Shown: positions 15,537 to 15,866 of the stretch, piece after piece
How the letters are laid out: each line of letters starts with the position of its first letter
How positions within the stretch are numbered: the stretch's first letter is position 1
The notes under the pieces: model-generated
What the model was told of the DNA's origin: nothing
Database searches by the model: none
What the model saw: only the letters and a program-made list of their open reading frames with translations
Made by a program: the position numbers and the translations under genes
Origin: an uncultured Bacteroides sp.
Lineage (GTDB): Bacteria > Bacteroidota > Bacteroidia > Bacteroidales > Bacteroidaceae
Assembly (NCBI RefSeq): GCF_902491285.1
Contig: NZ_CABUHK010000103.1
Span: 1-15,866, forward strand
Reading direction: 5' to 3'
DNA: 15,866 bases

Positions 15537-15575
15537 AAAAAAAAGAGGTTGCCAATCTTATCGACTGACAACCTC
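15537..15575 (-). terminator. Rho-independent terminator of the tRNA cluster
   Basis: The arms 15545-15557 and 15563-15575 with a 5-base loop form a 13-bp stem in - strand RNA, including two G-U pairs. In + strand RNA those two positions would be mismatches. Eight A at 15537-15544 give a U8 tail on the - strand. Confidence 0.88.
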
Positions 15576-15584
15576 GTATCTATA

Positions 15585-15660
15585 TGGAGCGGAAAACGAG
15601 ACTCGAACTCGCGACCCTAACCTTGGCAAGGTTATGCTCTACCAACTGAGCTATTTCCGC
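15585..15660 (-). tRNA. tRNA-Gly(GCC), CCA encoded
   Basis: The 76-base gene folds with acceptor stem GCGGAAA paired to TTTCCGC, D arm AGCTCAGTTGGTAGAGC, and anticodon arm AACCTTGCCAAGGTT with anticodon GCC. The T arm contains GTTCGAGTC. The discriminator is U. The 3' CCA is encoded (TGG on the + strand at 15585-15587). Confidence 0.96.
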
Positions 15661-15697
15661 AAACTAAATTTCTTCATCCAGTAGTAATCTGAAAGAT

Positions 15698-15782
15698 TGG
15701 TGCCCAGAACAGGACTCGAACCTGCATGCCTCTCGACACACGCACCTGAAACGTGCGCGTCTACCAATTCCGCCACCTGGGC
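15698..15782 (-). tRNA. tRNA-Leu(CAG), CCA encoded
   Basis: This 85-base class II tRNA has acceptor GCCCAGG paired with TCTGGGC (one G-U), D arm TGGCGGAATTGGTAGACGC, and anticodon loop TTCAGGT with anticodon CAG. A long variable arm (TGTCGAGAGGCA) and T arm GGTTCGAGTCC follow. CCA is encoded at 15698-15700 on the + strand as TGG. Confidence 0.95.
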
Positions 15783-15814
15783 AAAACTTAGTTCCATCAT
15801 TTCAAAGAAACAAG

Positions 15815-15866
15815 AGCGGAAAACGAGACTCGAACTCGCGACCCTAACCTTGGCAAGGTTATGCTC
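15815..15866 (-). tRNA. tRNA-Gly(GCC), partial, CCA not encoded
   Basis: The visible 52 bases match the 3' part of the first tRNA-Gly exactly, from the acceptor strand through anticodon GCC into the D arm. The 5' end lies past the window edge. After discriminator U the next bases read CTT rather than CCA, so the tail must be added by the CCA-adding enzyme. Confidence 0.93.

Noticed and set aside
1..15866. CRISPR array, insertion sequence or phage module
   Set aside because: No regularly spaced direct repeats, transposase, integrase or phage structural genes were seen. The repeats found are short palindromes or two-copy repeats.

Overview
The window looks like chromosomal DNA from a Bacteroides-type gut Bacteroidota. 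Evidence seen directly: TAnnTTTG-type -7 promoter elements ahead of several genes, weak or absent Shine-Dalgarno sequences, a GH97 lipoprotein glycosidase, and mid-40s GC coding sequence. I cannot name the species from sequence alone. Most of the window reads as ordinary core or near-core genes. The interest lies in the regulatory DNA and a paralogous gene pair.

Layout from left to right. (1) The 3' part of a metallophosphoesterase gene overlaps a gene for a small secreted, probably outer-membrane, protein of unknown function (1-1165). (2) A redox and nitrosative-stress block follows on the + strand: a sigma-54-type response regulator (1241), its NtrB-like histidine kinase (2596), a Crp/Fnr-family regulator (3944), and hybrid-cluster protein Hcp (4734). 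A perfect 16-bp palindrome upstream of hcp sits where a class II Crp/Fnr activator would bind. (3) A CPA1-type K+ or Na+/H+ antiporter (6610) and a long-chain acyl-CoA ligase (8409) follow, separated by a palindromic intergenic repeat. (4) A GH97 glycosidase on the - strand (10289-12298) converges on the ligase at a bidirectional terminator. It is divergent from a cytosolic thioredoxin-fold protein with a CIYC active site (12507). (5) A tandem pair of nagA paralogues runs on the - strand (15391 to 13031). They are about two-thirds identical and differ at an active-site-proximal position. A second copy of the palindromic repeat separates them from the thioredoxin gene. (6) The right edge holds a - strand tRNA cluster, Gly(GCC)-Leu(CAG)-Gly(GCC). 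It ends in a terminator whose G-U pairs fix its strand.

How the genes fit together. The two-component pair, the Crp/Fnr regulator and Hcp are adjacent and co-oriented, so they may form one signalling and response module for NO, nitrite or hydroxylamine. Only the Crp/Fnr-to-hcp link has a visible DNA site. The nagA pair would feed amino-sugar catabolism by converting GlcNAc-6-P to GlcN-6-P. GH97 acts on alpha-glycosides in the periplasm. I found no CRISPR array, insertion sequence, phage gene or clear novel defence system.
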